Shown here piece after piece: positions 46,353 to 55,585 of a stretch of DNA of 64,000 nt (position 1 is its first letter; each line of letters opens with the position of its first letter). Below the pieces are notes generated by a model. That model made no database searches. It had not been told where the DNA came from and saw nothing but the letters and a program-made list of their open reading frames with translations. Made by a program: the position numbers and the translations under genes. Source of the DNA: Flavobacterium soyangense. GTDB taxonomy: Bacteria > Bacteroidota > Bacteroidia > Flavobacteriales > Flavobacteriaceae. The stretch lies in assembly GCF_015277675.1 (NCBI RefSeq), contig NZ_JADHEC010000003.1, positions 110,316 to 174,315 on the forward strand, read 5' to 3'.

Positions 46353-46535
46353 CGTTGTAAATAATGACAAATAATCGCTAAACTAATTGAATGCCAATTG
46401 CAATAAATCCCCACTAGAACCTTTATAATAAAAACTTTTCACAGTATCTTTGCATTCAATAATTTATAATGGAATCAGTTTAAATAAATATAATATTTCA
46501 ATTGAAAATCATCAGTTGAAAACCACACACAGAAT

Positions 46536-47663
46536 ATGAAATTAGATAGAAAAGAAATCCTTAAAGCTTTAGAAACCATCACTGTTGCAGGTGAAGGTAA
46601 AAATATGGTAGAAAGCGGAGCAATAGCAAACGTATTGACTTTTGGTGATGAAGTAGTTATAGATTTAGTATTACACGTACCGGCATTGCACATAAGAAAA
46701 CGAGCTGAAGATGATATTAAAAAAACTATTCTCGAACTGGTTTCGCCAGATGCTAAAATCAAAATCAACGTCAAAGTTGAAGCACCAGAAAAAAGCGAAG
46801 TTACTGAAAAATCTATTCCAGGAATAAAAAATATTATAGCCGTAGCTTCCGGAAAAGGAGGAGTTGGAAAATCAACTATCACTGCTAACTTGGCTGTATC
46901 GTTAGCCAAAATGGGATTTTCAGTAGGAATTCTCGATGCCGATATTTACGGGCCATCAATGCCAATGATGTTTGATGTCGAAAGCGCAAAACCTCTTTCC
47001 GTAGAAATAGAGGGCAAATCAAAAATGAAACCCATAGAAAGCTATGATGTAAAAATACTTTCTATTGGGTTTTTCACATCTCCAAGTCAAGCCGTTATTT
47101 GGCGTGGGCCAATGGCTGGAAAAGCTTTAAACCAAATGATTTTCGACGCTGACTGGGGTGAATTAGACTTTTTGTTAGTGGATTTACCTCCAGGAACAGG
47201 AGATATTCATCTTTCTATAATGCAATCGTTGCCTATTACTGGTGCAGTTATAGTAAGTACCCCACAAGCGGTGGCACTTTCTGACACCAGAAAAGGAGTT
47301 TCTATGTTCATGTCCGAAGCAATAAATATTCCCGTTCTCGGAATTATTGAAAATATGGCGTATTTCACACCTGAGGAATTACCTGATAATAAATATTATA
47401 TCTTTGGAAAAGAAGGGGCAAAAAACCTAGCCGAAGATTTACAAGTTCCATTCCTTGGCGAAGTGCCAATAGTGCAATCCATTCGTGAAGCAGGTGATTT
47501 TGGTCGTCCGGCAGCTTTGCAAACTGGTTCTGTAATTGAAACTGTTTTTGAAAACATCACCAGAAATGTAGTTCAGGAAGTTGTCTACAGAAACAAAAAT
47601 TTACCAGCTACCGAAGCCATTAAAATTACAACAATGGCCGGTTGTTCATCGGTTAAAAAATAA
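46536..47663 (+). CDS. Mrp/ApbC-type Fe-S carrier ATPase
   Basis: The 375-residue protein has an N-terminal MIP18/DUF59 domain (about 1-85) and a P-loop ATPase of the Mrp/NBP35 family. Walker A is ASGKGGVGKSTITANLAVS (about 107-125); LDADIYGPSMP, VDLPPGTGDIHLSI (about 210-223) and STPQAVALSDTRKG follow. Relatives in Proteobacteria carry CPxC for a bridging cluster after ENMAYF; here this reads ENMAYFTPEELPDNKYYIFG, without cysteines, as I recall for other Bacteroidota. It stands before a NifU-type scaffold, fitting Fe-S assembly. Confidence 0.88.
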   Translation: MKLDRKEILKALETITVAGEGKNMVESGAIANVLTFGDEVVIDLVLHVPALHIRKRAEDDIKKTILELVSPDAKIKINVKVEAPEKSEVTEKSIPGIKNIIAVASGKGGVGKSTITANLAVSLAKMGFSVGILDADIYGPSMPMMFDVESAKPLSVEIEGKSKMKPIESYDVKILSIGFFTSPSQAVIWRGPMAGKALNQMIFDADWGELDFLLVDLPPGTGDIHLSIMQSLPITGAVIVSTPQAVALSDTRKGVSMFMSEAINIPVLGIIENMAYFTPEELPDNKYYIFGKEGAKNLAEDLQVPFLGEVPIVQSIREAGDFGRPAALQTGSVIETVFENITRNVVQEVVYRNKNLPATEAIKITTMAGCSSVKK

Positions 47664-47700
47664 TCCCAAAACTCGTAACAGCGAAGAAAACAGAAAAGAA

Positions 47701-47940
47701 ATGACAACAGAAGAATTAACAAACAATGTACTAATAGCGCTCGAAGAAATTCGACCTTTTTTAAATTCTGATGGAGGCGATATTCAACTCATTTCAATCG
47801 AAGATGGGAAGCATGCGACTGTTCGTCTCGTAGGGGCTTGCTCCAATTGTAGCGTAAACCAAATGACTCTAAAAGCCGGAGTTGAAACTACCATTAAAAG
47901 GCATGCCCCACAAATCGAAACTGTTGTCAATATAGAATAG
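47701..47940 (+). CDS. NifU C-terminal-type Fe-S scaffold protein
   Basis: The 79-residue protein is the Nfu domain alone: IRPFLNSDGGDIQLISIEDG (about 18-37), then the cluster-binding CxxC in LVGACSNCSVNQMTLKAGVE (about 43-62). It assembles or transfers Fe-S clusters. It lies 37 bp after the Mrp-type gene, and a ferredoxin gene follows 141 bp further, so the three form an Fe-S maturation group. The ATG at 47701 is chosen; a frame that opens earlier overlaps the Mrp end. Confidence 0.92.
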   Translation: MTTEELTNNVLIALEEIRPFLNSDGGDIQLISIEDGKHATVRLVGACSNCSVNQMTLKAGVETTIKRHAPQIETVVNIE

Positions 47941-48081
47941 TTAATTTTTTGAGTGGCTTTAGTTGCGAAGGAAATCCGCTAAATTTCAATATAATAATTG
48001 CTGTGAAGTAATCTTCTGATGAAAAATCGTGCTGAATTTTTATTTTTCAAATATTAAATTTCCCATTTCTAAGCCTATATT

Positions 48082-48408
48082 ATGAATATTACATTAAGAA
48101 TAACAGATAGAAGAGACAATAGTTTTGAGGTAGAAGTTCCAACAGACATGGGCTTGAATTTAATGCAAGTCATTCGTGCTTATGAATTCGAACCCGAAGG
48201 AACCGTTGGAGTTTGTGGTGGAGTAGCAATGTGCTCAACTTGTCAGTGTTACATCGAAAATGATGTAAAAGTTCCTGAAAGAAAAGAATTGGAAGCTGCA
48301 ACACTTTCAAGATTACAACATGTAAAACCCAATAGTCGATTGGGCTGCCAAATTCCAATAACTAAAGATTTGGAAGGATTAGAAATAGCTTTGGCGCCAA
48401 TGATATAG
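48082..48408 (+). CDS. 2Fe-2S ferredoxin (adrenodoxin type)
   Basis: The 108-residue electron carrier has the ferredoxin fold. Cluster cysteines are in CGGVAMCSTCQCYI (about 37-50; the C-x5-C-x2-C pattern), with the fourth in RLGCQIPI (about 87-94). The start MNITLRITDRRDNSFEVEVP is typical of the adrenodoxin-like group found beside Fe-S assembly genes. It is closed by a strong hairpin. Confidence 0.93.
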   Translation: MNITLRITDRRDNSFEVEVPTDMGLNLMQVIRAYEFEPEGTVGVCGGVAMCSTCQCYIENDVKVPERKELEAATLSRLQHVKPNSRLGCQIPITKDLEGLEIALAPMI

Positions 48409-48426
48409 CTAATGCAAATTCATAAA

Positions 48427-48465
48427 CAAGAAGGCTTTTCAGAAATGAAAAGCCTTCTTGTTTTT
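48427..48465. terminator. terminator after the ferredoxin gene
   Basis: CAAGAAGGCTTTTC (48427-48440) and GAAAAGCCTTCTTG (48447-48460) pair perfectly, followed by T residues. It also lies just before the stop of the convergent gcdH gene and may serve both. Confidence 0.9.
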
Positions 48466-48480
48466 ATAATAATTTTATCG

Positions 48481-49659
48481 TTATTTGAATGCAGGAATTC
48501 CTGTTATGTCCATTCCTGTAATCAGTAAATGAATGTCGTGTGTTCCTTCATAAGTAATTACAGATTCTAAATTCATCATATGACGCATAATCGAATACTC
48601 GCCGGTAATTCCCATCCCGCCAAGCATTTGTCGGGCTTCACGGGCAATATGAATCGCCATATCCACATTATTTCTTTTTGCCATTGAGATTTGGGCTGTT
48701 GTGGCTTTTCCTTCATTTCTTAAAACCCCTAATCGCCAAGTCAGCAATTGTGCTTTGGTAATTTCGGTAATCATTTCGGCCAATTTTTTTTGTTGTAATT
48801 GAGTTCCGGCAATGGGTTTGTCAAATTGGATTCTTTCTTTAGCATAACGCAAAGCAGTGTCATAGCAGTCCATTGCGGCTCCAATAGCTCCCCAGGCAAT
48901 ACCAAAACGAGCAGAATCCAAGCATCCAAGCGGAGCTCCAAGTCCTGATTTGTTCGGCAATAAATTTTCTTTTGGCACTTTCACATTATCAAAAATCAAT
49001 TCGCCAGTTGACGATGCGCGAAGCGACCATTTATTATGAGTTTCCGGTGTTGTAAAACCGGGCATTCCGCGCTCTACAATCAATCCGTGAATTCTTCCTT
49101 CTTCGTTTTTTGCCCAGACTATTGCAATATCAGCAAAAGGCGCATTTGAAATCCACATTTTGGCACCATTCAATAAATAATGGTCGCCCATGTCCTTGAA
49201 ATTGGTAATCATACTTCCGGGATCAGAGCCGTAATTAGGTTCGGTCAAGCCAAAACAACCCATAAATTCTCCCGAAGCTAATTTTGGCAAATATTTCCTC
49301 CGTTGTTCTTCGTTCCCGTATTTCCAAATTGGATACATTACCAAAGAGGATTGAACCGAAGCTGTTGAACGAACACCGGAATCTCCTCTTTCGATTTCTT
49401 GCATAATCAAACCATAAGAAATATGATCCAAACCTGCGCCACCATATTCTTCAGGAATATATGGACCAAATGCCCCAATATCAGCCAAACCTTTTATGAT
49501 TTGTTTAGGGAATTCTGCTCTTTGAGCGAAGTCTTCAATGATAGGTGAAACCTCACGTTTTACCCATTCTCGCGCTGAATCACGTACTAGTTTATGTTCG
49601 TCAGTCAATAATTCGTCAAGGTTGTAGTAATCTGGAGCTTGAAATAAGTCTGGTTTCAT
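48481..49659 (-). CDS. gcdH: glutaryl-CoA dehydrogenase (acyl-CoA dehydrogenase family)
   Basis: The 392-residue FAD enzyme oxidises and decarboxylates glutaryl-CoA to crotonyl-CoA in lysine and tryptophan breakdown. Family motifs are GCFGLTEPNYGSDPGSMIT (about 133-151), LNGAKMWISNAPFADIAIVW (about 158-177) and QMLGGMGITGEYSIMRHMMN (about 341-360). The catalytic Glu is in YEGTHDIHLLITG (about 370-382). The final MDITGIPAF pattern is typical of glutaryl-CoA dehydrogenases rather than medium-chain enzymes, though assignment within the family is from memory. Confidence 0.87.
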   Translation of the reverse strand: MKPDLFQAPDYYNLDELLTDEHKLVRDSAREWVKREVSPIIEDFAQRAEFPKQIIKGLADIGAFGPYIPEEYGGAGLDHISYGLIMQEIERGDSGVRSTASVQSSLVMYPIWKYGNEEQRRKYLPKLASGEFMGCFGLTEPNYGSDPGSMITNFKDMGDHYLLNGAKMWISNAPFADIAIVWAKNEEGRIHGLIVERGMPGFTTPETHNKWSLRASSTGELIFDNVKVPKENLLPNKSGLGAPLGCLDSARFGIAWGAIGAAMDCYDTALRYAKERIQFDKPIAGTQLQQKKLAEMITEITKAQLLTWRLGVLRNEGKATTAQISMAKRNNVDMAIHIAREARQMLGGMGITGEYSIMRHMMNLESVITYEGTHDIHLLITGMDITGIPAFK

Positions 49660-49819
49660 AATTCGAAAGTTTATGTCACAAATCTACATAAAGAAATATA
49701 ACAAAACAAAGTTGAAAAGTTATATTAGTTAAACTTAAAATGGATTTTTTAATTTTTATTTTCTGGATGTTCATAAAAAACACCAATTATATCAATTTGT
49801 ATAGGAATTTAGAAGTATG

Positions 49820-51091
49820 CTAACTGATGGTTTTGTAATATTCTAATTGAATTTCAATTATTTTTTCTGTTTCTTTTTTATTTAATTTCAATTGTGGATA
49901 GTCAAAAATGTCTAGATTTTCTATAATTACAAACATTGCTTTTGAACTTAAAACTTCTAAAAGTTTATCATCAATATCCATATCATAATCGAAATCACCA
50001 GAAATTGGTGAAAAACTATAATGTTCAAAAAGATAATCTTTTTCTAAGCTATTTTTTTTCTTTTTTACATATTCAGATTGTATTAATTCTAAAAAAGAAA
50101 TAATTAACTCAGTATGATTTTTTCTAAAATTTTCTATGTTAAAATCAGGAAATCCTTTTCCAATATATTCAAGGAACAATAAATTTTCATTTACTTTTTC
50201 TCTGTCGTTTTCTAATTTTTTTTCTAAAGTTTGTTTTGGGTTTACAAAAAAATCATCCAATTGACTTAAATTGAATTCTTCATCTTTTTCCCAATTGTCA
50301 ATGTTATTTATCCATTCCTCCATTTGGCTTTTCCAATCATTCCATCTTTTAGAATCTATTGTGAATGGATTAATTTCATTTTCTAAAACTTCAAGTATTT
50401 TTTGATCGCTCCAACCATATCTCATCAAACTTGTTGAGTATTTATTTAAGATTATAAGAGCAATTTTTTCATTCCAAGTTTGTATTCGATTTCGTCCTAT
50501 TCCATTAATAAATCTTATTTTTTGTTGGATCGGTTGCATTTTTGAAACACTCAAATATGCTCCAACTTTTGATATAAAATTATGAGCACTTTGTTGGAAT
50601 ATTTCATCCGAATGGTAAAGTAAATTTTTAGTTGCTGATTTATCTATATTTTCTAAAATATCTTCAACGTTGTATTTTTTTAACCATTCTGTAATAATTT
50701 TTTTTCCGTTATCAAGAGTTAATGGATAAACTTTTGTGTTTATGTAATTAGTAATGATTTCAATAAAATCTTCCTCAATATTAGAAACAGATTTTTTCCA
50801 TTCAATCAGTAACAAAACTTGTTGTTTCCTTTCTTCTACAAGTTCAATCTGATTTCTCTGTTTTGCTAAAACTGAATTGTCATCAAGTTTTCTAGCTTTT
50901 TTGCCGCTATTGCAATCAAAACAACTTGTTAAAAGATTAAAGATCTCATTTTCCCCACCTTCTTTTACTGGATTTATATGGTCAATATTTAAAACCACAT
51001 CTGGAGCTTTTTTCCCACAATATTGACAAGTAAATAAATCTCTTTTAAAAACCTCAAATCTTATCTTTTTACTAATTGGTTTTCTTTCCAT
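49820..51091 (-). CDS. HNH endonuclease-domain protein
   Basis: The 423-residue protein starts with an HNH nuclease domain (about 8-68): KKIRFEVFKRDLFTCQYCGK with the first CxxC, LNIDHINPVKEGGENE with the catalytic His-Asn/Asp, and LTSCFDCNSGKKARKL with the second CxxC. The rest (about 85-423) is a long helical, charged region with no family I can name. It may be a free-standing restriction or defence nuclease. It is flanked by backbone genes (gcdH, trmN6), is AT-rich and has no methylase partner, so it looks like a single-gene insertion. Confidence 0.8.
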   Translation of the reverse strand: MERKPISKKIRFEVFKRDLFTCQYCGKKAPDVVLNIDHINPVKEGGENEIFNLLTSCFDCNSGKKARKLDDNSVLAKQRNQIELVEERKQQVLLLIEWKKSVSNIEEDFIEIITNYINTKVYPLTLDNGKKIITEWLKKYNVEDILENIDKSATKNLLYHSDEIFQQSAHNFISKVGAYLSVSKMQPIQQKIRFINGIGRNRIQTWNEKIALIILNKYSTSLMRYGWSDQKILEVLENEINPFTIDSKRWNDWKSQMEEWINNIDNWEKDEEFNLSQLDDFFVNPKQTLEKKLENDREKVNENLLFLEYIGKGFPDFNIENFRKNHTELIISFLELIQSEYVKKKKNSLEKDYLFEHYSFSPISGDFDYDMDIDDKLLEVLSSKAMFVIIENLDIFDYPQLKLNKKETEKIIEIQLEYYKTIS

Positions 51092-51192
51092 ACGATTTTA
51101 AAGCTATTTGTTAACTATTTTCTAGGTGCAATTTTCATTCAAATTTAAGAAATTATCTATTAATTAAAATCAAATTGTCAAAAAAAGAGTTA

Positions 51193-51906
51193 TTACATCT
51201 TCAAATAAAAATCCTTCGTCAAGGCGATATATTCTGGAGTGTAAATATGTCGTGCAGTTTCGATAATTAATTCATCAATAGAGAAATTTGGAGTTTCGTT
51301 ACGGCAAAAAGCCAATAAACTTCGTTTGGTTTCGGTAGTTGGAGTTCCTTTTACGTGAGTAATTTTTATTGGAAATAATTCATAATCTTTGGCAAGAGCC
51401 AAGAAATTTTCTTCTTCTTTAAAAGGAATAATAACGGAAAATATTCCGTTTTCAGAAAGTAATAAAGCGGCAGCTTCAATCAATTCTTCAAAAGGCATAG
51501 CGTCTTGAAAGCGTGCCAAATCCCTTTGTTCATCATTTGATTTATAACCTTCGGTATAAAAAGGTGGATTGGAAACGATTAAATCATATTCATCTTCAGG
51601 GTCTTCAACAAATTCGTCCAAAGCAGCGTGAAAACAAAACAATCGGTCATTCCAGGATGAATTTTCAAAATTATCAGTAGCTTGTTCATAAGCATTTTCA
51701 TCAATTTCTAGAGCGTCAATTTGGCTTGCTGAACTTTTTTGTGCTAGCATTAGTGCAATGATTCCGGTTCCGGTTCCAATATCCAAAATACTGAAAGGAT
51801 TGTTTTCAATTGGCGTCCAAGCTCCAAGCAAAACGCCATCAGTTCCAATTTTCATTGCACATCGGTCTTGTTCAAGTGAGAATTGTTTGAATTGGAATTT
51901 AGACAT
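51193..51906 (-). CDS. trmN6: tRNA1(Val) (adenine-37-N6)-methyltransferase
   Basis: The 237-residue SAM enzyme methylates A37 next to the anticodon of tRNA-Val. LDIGTGTGIIALMLAQK (about 41-57) is the SAM-binding motif and IVSNPPFYTEGYKSNDEQRD (about 108-127) contains the N6-adenine catalytic NPPF. The N-terminal FSLEQDRCAMKIGTDGVLLG is the usual family start. The family spelling TrmN6/YfiC follows this pattern. Confidence 0.92.
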   Translation of the reverse strand: MSKFQFKQFSLEQDRCAMKIGTDGVLLGAWTPIENNPFSILDIGTGTGIIALMLAQKSSASQIDALEIDENAYEQATDNFENSSWNDRLFCFHAALDEFVEDPEDEYDLIVSNPPFYTEGYKSNDEQRDLARFQDAMPFEELIEAAALLLSENGIFSVIIPFKEEENFLALAKDYELFPIKITHVKGTPTTETKRSLLAFCRNETPNFSIDELIIETARHIYTPEYIALTKDFYLKM

Positions 51907-51920
51907 AGTGATTTCAGGTT

Positions 51921-51966
51921 GTAGATTAACGAATGCTGACCCGAGCGATAGTGAACTGGCGAAGCA
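51921..51966 (+). repeat. intergenic element related to 58227-58296 (copy 1)
   Basis: Starting GTAGATT and containing CCGAGCGATAGTGAACTGGCGAAGCA, this stretch matches the element at 58227-58296 (GTAGATT, then CGAGCAAAGCGAACAGGCGAAGCA in the same order). Both lie between leftward genes. Coding potential is not apparent. Confidence 0.55.
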
Positions 51967-52016
51967 TTTTAGATTTTTTTAAAAACGGAACACTGCGACT
52001 GCAAACTGAATACTTT

Positions 52017-52541
52017 CTATAGATACATTTCGATCAAGCCTTCAGGTAAATCCATAATAACCTTTTTGTTTTCCCTGTCAATTTTCACCAAGAAATGGTC
52101 AATCATTGGAATTAGTATTTCAACTTCACCATTCAAAACTTCGAATAGTGGTTGCGCTGTTGAATCATTTATGGATTGGATTTTACCAACAACGCCAAGA
52201 CGTTTGTCTTCGACCTCAAAACCTATTACTTCGTGAAAGTAGAATTTATTGCCGGTAAGTTTTGGCAATAGTTGCATTGGAAGGTATAAATCGTTACCAA
52301 GTAAGGCATCAGCTTCTTCTTCGGTATTTACGTCTTCAAAACGGATTCTAAGAAAGTCGTTTTTGTGTAGTGAGCTATTTTCAATAAAAAAAGGAACCAA
52401 GTGTTTGTTGCATTCAACAAACACTGATTCCAAGTTTTCGTATAACTCAGGTTCGTCCGTATCTAAATAGGCAAGAACTTCCCCTTTGAAACTAAATTTT
52501 TTTGCGATTTTACCTAAATAGAAACAATCTTCTTTACGCAT
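52017..52541 (-). CDS. rimM: 16S rRNA processing/maturation protein RimM
   Basis: The 174-residue protein binds S19 and helps mature the 30S head domain. The N-terminal RimM domain begins MRKEDCFYLGKIAKKFSFKG, the typical start, and a PRC-barrel occupies about 95-170 (FYFHEVIGFEVEDKRLGVVG). The ATG at 52541 is chosen by homology; a longer frame reads backwards into the rpsP low-complexity tail. It lies 13 bp after rpsP, the usual order. Confidence 0.93.
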   Translation of the reverse strand: MRKEDCFYLGKIAKKFSFKGEVLAYLDTDEPELYENLESVFVECNKHLVPFFIENSSLHKNDFLRIRFEDVNTEEEADALLGNDLYLPMQLLPKLTGNKFYFHEVIGFEVEDKRLGVVGKIQSINDSTAQPLFEVLNGEVEILIPMIDHFLVKIDRENKKVIMDLPEGLIEMYL

Positions 52542-52554
52542 CGTCGCTCGGAAA

Positions 52555-53127
52555 TTATGCTTCGGTTGTTTCGTTATTTTCTTCTGTAGCGGGAGTTTCT
52601 TCAACTTCAGCAGCAGCTTCAACTTCAGCAACTTCTTCTTCAACAGCAGGAGTAGCGGCAGCAATTGCATCTGCTTCAGCTTGTGCAGCAGTAGCTAAAC
52701 GTTTAGCATTAACAGCTTGTTCTGCTTTGAAAGCTTTTGATTTAGCATCAGCTTGCGCTTTTGTTAAACCTTCTTTTTTAGAATCTACTTTTCCTGATTT
52801 TGCTTCTAGCCATTCCGCTAATTTAGCATCAGCTTGTTCTTGGGTTAAAGCTCCTTTACGGATACCGCCATCAAGGTGATGTTTCAATAAAGCGCCTTTG
52901 TAAGAAAGAATTGCTTTAGCTGTTTCAGTAGGTTGAGCACCATTGTGCAACCATTTTACAGCGCTATCAAGATCTAAATCGATAGTTGCAGGATTTGTGT
53001 TTGGATTGTAAGTACCTATTTTTTCTAGGTATTTACCGTCTCTTTTTGAGCGAGCATCAGCTGCTACAACCCAGTAAAAAGGTTTTCCTTTTTTACCGTG
53101 TCTTTGTAATCTAATTTTTACTGACAT
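52555..53127 (-). CDS. rpsP: 30S ribosomal protein S16 with long C-terminal tail
   Basis: The first about 85 residues are standard S16 (SVKIRLQRHGKKGKPFYWVV, RKGDGKYLEKIGTYNP-like segment and DSAVKWLHNGAQPTETA). A tail of about 105 residues follows, rich in Lys then in Ala and Glu (AEVEAAAEVEETPATEENNE), which is usual for Bacteroidota S16. It starts the rpsP-rimM pair. A TATCTTTG -7 box lies at 53177-53184 on the minus strand. Confidence 0.95.
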   Translation of the reverse strand: MSVKIRLQRHGKKGKPFYWVVAADARSKRDGKYLEKIGTYNPNTNPATIDLDLDSAVKWLHNGAQPTETAKAILSYKGALLKHHLDGGIRKGALTQEQADAKLAEWLEAKSGKVDSKKEGLTKAQADAKSKAFKAEQAVNAKRLATAAQAEADAIAAATPAVEEEVAEVEAAAEVEETPATEENNETTEA

Positions 53128-53176
53128 AATCTTATGATTAAATTTTGAGGTACTCGACCTCGATTAATTAAGGCTG

Positions 53177-53184
53177 CAAAGATA
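53177..53184 (-). promoter_or_regulatory. -7 box of rpsP
   Basis: On the minus strand TATCTTTG, followed by GCA, matches the -7 consensus 49 bp before the rpsP start; no good -33 TTG is seen. Confidence 0.4.
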
Positions 53185-53414
53185 CATTTTTTATCGATAA
53201 ATACTAATTGGTTTTGTATTTTAATGAATTACACTGTATTATGTCGATTTTCGATGTGAATTTTTAGTTGGATTTCAATTTTTAAAGCAAAATAATATAC
53301 TTTTGTGAAGGTCAATATCACACATTATGAAATGAGCATAATCCAAAGTCGGCCTAAACAGTGATTGCTATAAGCGAATTCCATTTTCCATTAAAAAACA
53401 AATATTAACTTCGA

Positions 53415-53882
53415 ATGAAAAAACAGTTTCTTTATATACTCGTATTATTTGCTTTTGTTTCTTGCCAAGATGATGTAAAGTTTAACAGTCCATCTTTTCA
53501 AGGTCAAAAAGACAATGTTTTTTGGAGAGCAATTGATTCTAAAGCTATACTAGCCGCAAATGGTTCTTTAAGTATCGAAGGATATACTAGAAATGAAAAA
53601 TTGATTTTAAAAACTACGTCTAAAAATGCTGGAACTTATATTTTAGGAATCAACAATTTGAACACAGCAACTTATGTTTTAGATGATGGTACTATTAAAA
53701 TCACTTTTATGACTGGAATTGATAAAAGGGATGGAGAGATAGTTATAGAAAAATATGATGATGTAAACAAAACTGTTACAGGGACATTTAAATTTAATGC
53801 AGTAAATGTCGCTAATAATCCATTAGCTGGACCAATATTAAATTTTCAGTATGGTCACTTTTATAAAGTTCCAGTGAAATAG
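53415..53882 (+). CDS. lipoprotein, DUF6252-like
   Basis: The 155-residue protein has a lipoprotein signal (MKKQFLYILVLFAFVSCQDD; lipobox Cys at 17) and a beta-rich mature domain (about 30-155: DNVFWRAIDSKAILAANGSL ... GTYILGINNLNTATYVLDDG). The FKFNAVNVANNPLAGPI and GHFYKVPV end matches the DUF6252 pattern of flavobacterial lipoproteins as I recall it. It would sit in the outer or inner membrane leaflet; function is unknown. Confidence 0.78.
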   Translation: MKKQFLYILVLFAFVSCQDDVKFNSPSFQGQKDNVFWRAIDSKAILAANGSLSIEGYTRNEKLILKTTSKNAGTYILGINNLNTATYVLDDGTIKITFMTGIDKRDGEIVIEKYDDVNKTVTGTFKFNAVNVANNPLAGPILNFQYGHFYKVPVK

Positions 53883-54050
53883 CTTCTTATTTTTAAAATT
53901 TGTATAAATTTATAAAAAACTCTTGTAATCAGGGCTTTTGGAACCTAAATCTGAATATTTCACAAAAACATTAAGTATAAATTAGCTTATACATAGTAGA
54001 TTAGAAAAAAATAAGACTACATTTGTACCAATTATACTAAATAAGTACAT

Positions 54051-54413
54051 ATGAATATTTTTGTTGGAAGCCTTCCATTCAGTATTGAGGAAGCAGATTT
54101 AAGAGAGTCTTTCGAGGCTTACGGTGCAGTTGATTCTGTAAAAATTATCACTGATAAATTTACTGGAAGAAGTAAAGGATTCGGTTTTGTTGAAATGCCA
54201 AATGATGAAGAAGCTCAAAAAGCAATTGATGAGTTAAATGGGGCGACTGTTCAAGGTCGTGCTATCGTAGTGAATAAGTCTGAGCCAAAACCAGAAGGCG
54301 AAAGAAGAAGTTTTAACAGCAACAGCCGTGGTGGAGATTCACGCGGAGGTTATGGTGGTGGAAACAGCCGTGGTGGTGATAACCGTGGTGGTGGAAACAG
54401 AGGAGGATATTAA
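54051..54413 (+). CDS. RRM RNA-binding protein with Gly-rich tail
   Basis: The 120-residue protein has one RNA-recognition motif (1-78): RNP2 is IFVGSLPF (about 3-10) and RNP1 is RSKGFGFVEM (about 40-49). A Gly/Arg/Ser-rich tail follows (about 85-120, SRGGDSRGGYGGGNSRGG). It resembles the small cold-shock-linked RRM proteins of Bacteroidota and cyanobacteria. A TACATTTG -7 box lies at 54018-54025. It is closed by a strong hairpin. Confidence 0.93.
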   Translation: MNIFVGSLPFSIEEADLRESFEAYGAVDSVKIITDKFTGRSKGFGFVEMPNDEEAQKAIDELNGATVQGRAIVVNKSEPKPEGERRSFNSNSRGGDSRGGYGGGNSRGGDNRGGGNRGGY

Positions 54414-54431
54414 TATTTTCTTTTAATACAT

Positions 54432-54467
54432 AAAAAAAGGTGTCAATGTAAATTGACACCTTTTTTG
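54432..54467 (+). terminator. terminator after the RRM gene
   Basis: AAAAAAAGGTGTCAAT (54432-54447) pairs with ATTGACACCTTTTTT (54452-54466). It lies about 20 bp behind the stop and 18 bp from the convergent leuB stop, so it may act for both. Confidence 0.88.
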
Positions 54468-54483
54468 TTTGGATATTTTTGGA

Positions 54484-55545
54484 TTACAAATTAGCCACCA
54501 ACCAATCTCCAACTTCGCTAGTTTTATAAGCTTTTGCTCCTTTTGAGGCTAAATCTTCGGTAACAATTCCTAATTCTAAAGATTTGTTGACAACTGCTCT
54601 TATAGCTTCGGCTTCATCTTTTAATCCGAAAGCATCTTCAAACATCATCGCTGCAGACAATACTGTCGCTAGTGGATTTGCAATATCCAATCCTGTAGCT
54701 TGTGGGTAAGAACCGTGAATTGGTTCGTACAATGAAGTGTGTTCACCAACAGATGCAGATGGCATTAATCCCATAGAACCTGAAATTACTGATGCTTCGT
54801 CAGTTAAAATATCGCCAAATAAATTTTCTGTAATTAATACGTCATAAGAGTTTGGCCATTGTACCAATCGCATTGCTACCGCATCAACAAATTCATAGCT
54901 AACTTCTACTTCAGGATACTCTTTTTCCATTGCTTGTACAGTTTCTCTCCATAAACGGGAAGTTTCCAATACGTTCGCTTTGTCAACACAACACAATCTT
55001 TTGCTACGTGTCATAGCTAATTCAAATCCTTTTTTTGCCAAGCGCTGTACTTCTACTCTAGTGTAAGTACATGTATCGAAAGCTGTTTCTCCGTCGTCTT
55101 TTCTTCCTTTTTCACCAAAATAAATTCCACCGGTGAGTTCTCTCAAGAAGATTAAGTCGGTTCCTTCGATGCGTTCTCTTTTTAAAGGAGAATTGTCAAT
55201 CAAAGAGGGGAAAGTAAATGTTGGACGCACATTGGCAAACAAACCTAATTTTTTACGCATTAGCAATAATCCTTGTTCTGGTCTTACAGTCGCTTTTGGG
55301 TCATTATCATATTTTGGATGTCCGATGGCTCCAAACAAAACTGCATCGGCTTTCATACAAATTTCGTGGGTTTCGTCAGGGTAAGGAACTCCAACAGCAT
55401 CAATGGCACAAGCACCCGTTAATGCTGGTGTCCAAGTGATTTCGTGATTGAATTTTTTGGCAATGGCATCAGAAACTTTTACGGCTTGACTGATTACTTC
55501 GGGACCAATTCCATCTCCTGCTAAAAGGGCAATATTAAATTTCAT
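54484..55545 (-). CDS. leuB: 3-isopropylmalate dehydrogenase
   Basis: The 353-residue NAD enzyme oxidises and decarboxylates 3-isopropylmalate in leucine synthesis. It begins MKFNIALLAGDGIGPEVI, and has LFGAIGHPKYDN (about 70-81), FLRELTGGIYFGEKGRK (substrate-binding Arg region), and VDAVAMRLVQWPNSYDVLITE and NLFGDILTDEASVISGSMGL (NAD and metal-binding segments). Length is standard. It is the last gene of the leuC-leuD-ABM-leuA-leuB run. Confidence 0.96.
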   Translation of the reverse strand: MKFNIALLAGDGIGPEVISQAVKVSDAIAKKFNHEITWTPALTGACAIDAVGVPYPDETHEICMKADAVLFGAIGHPKYDNDPKATVRPEQGLLLMRKKLGLFANVRPTFTFPSLIDNSPLKRERIEGTDLIFLRELTGGIYFGEKGRKDDGETAFDTCTYTRVEVQRLAKKGFELAMTRSKRLCCVDKANVLETSRLWRETVQAMEKEYPEVEVSYEFVDAVAMRLVQWPNSYDVLITENLFGDILTDEASVISGSMGLMPSASVGEHTSLYEPIHGSYPQATGLDIANPLATVLSAAMMFEDAFGLKDEAEAIRAVVNKSLELGIVTEDLASKGAKAYKTSEVGDWLVANL

Positions 55546-55585
55546 ACGTATTACTTTATTATTGAATTTTTAATTTATTTTTGGT

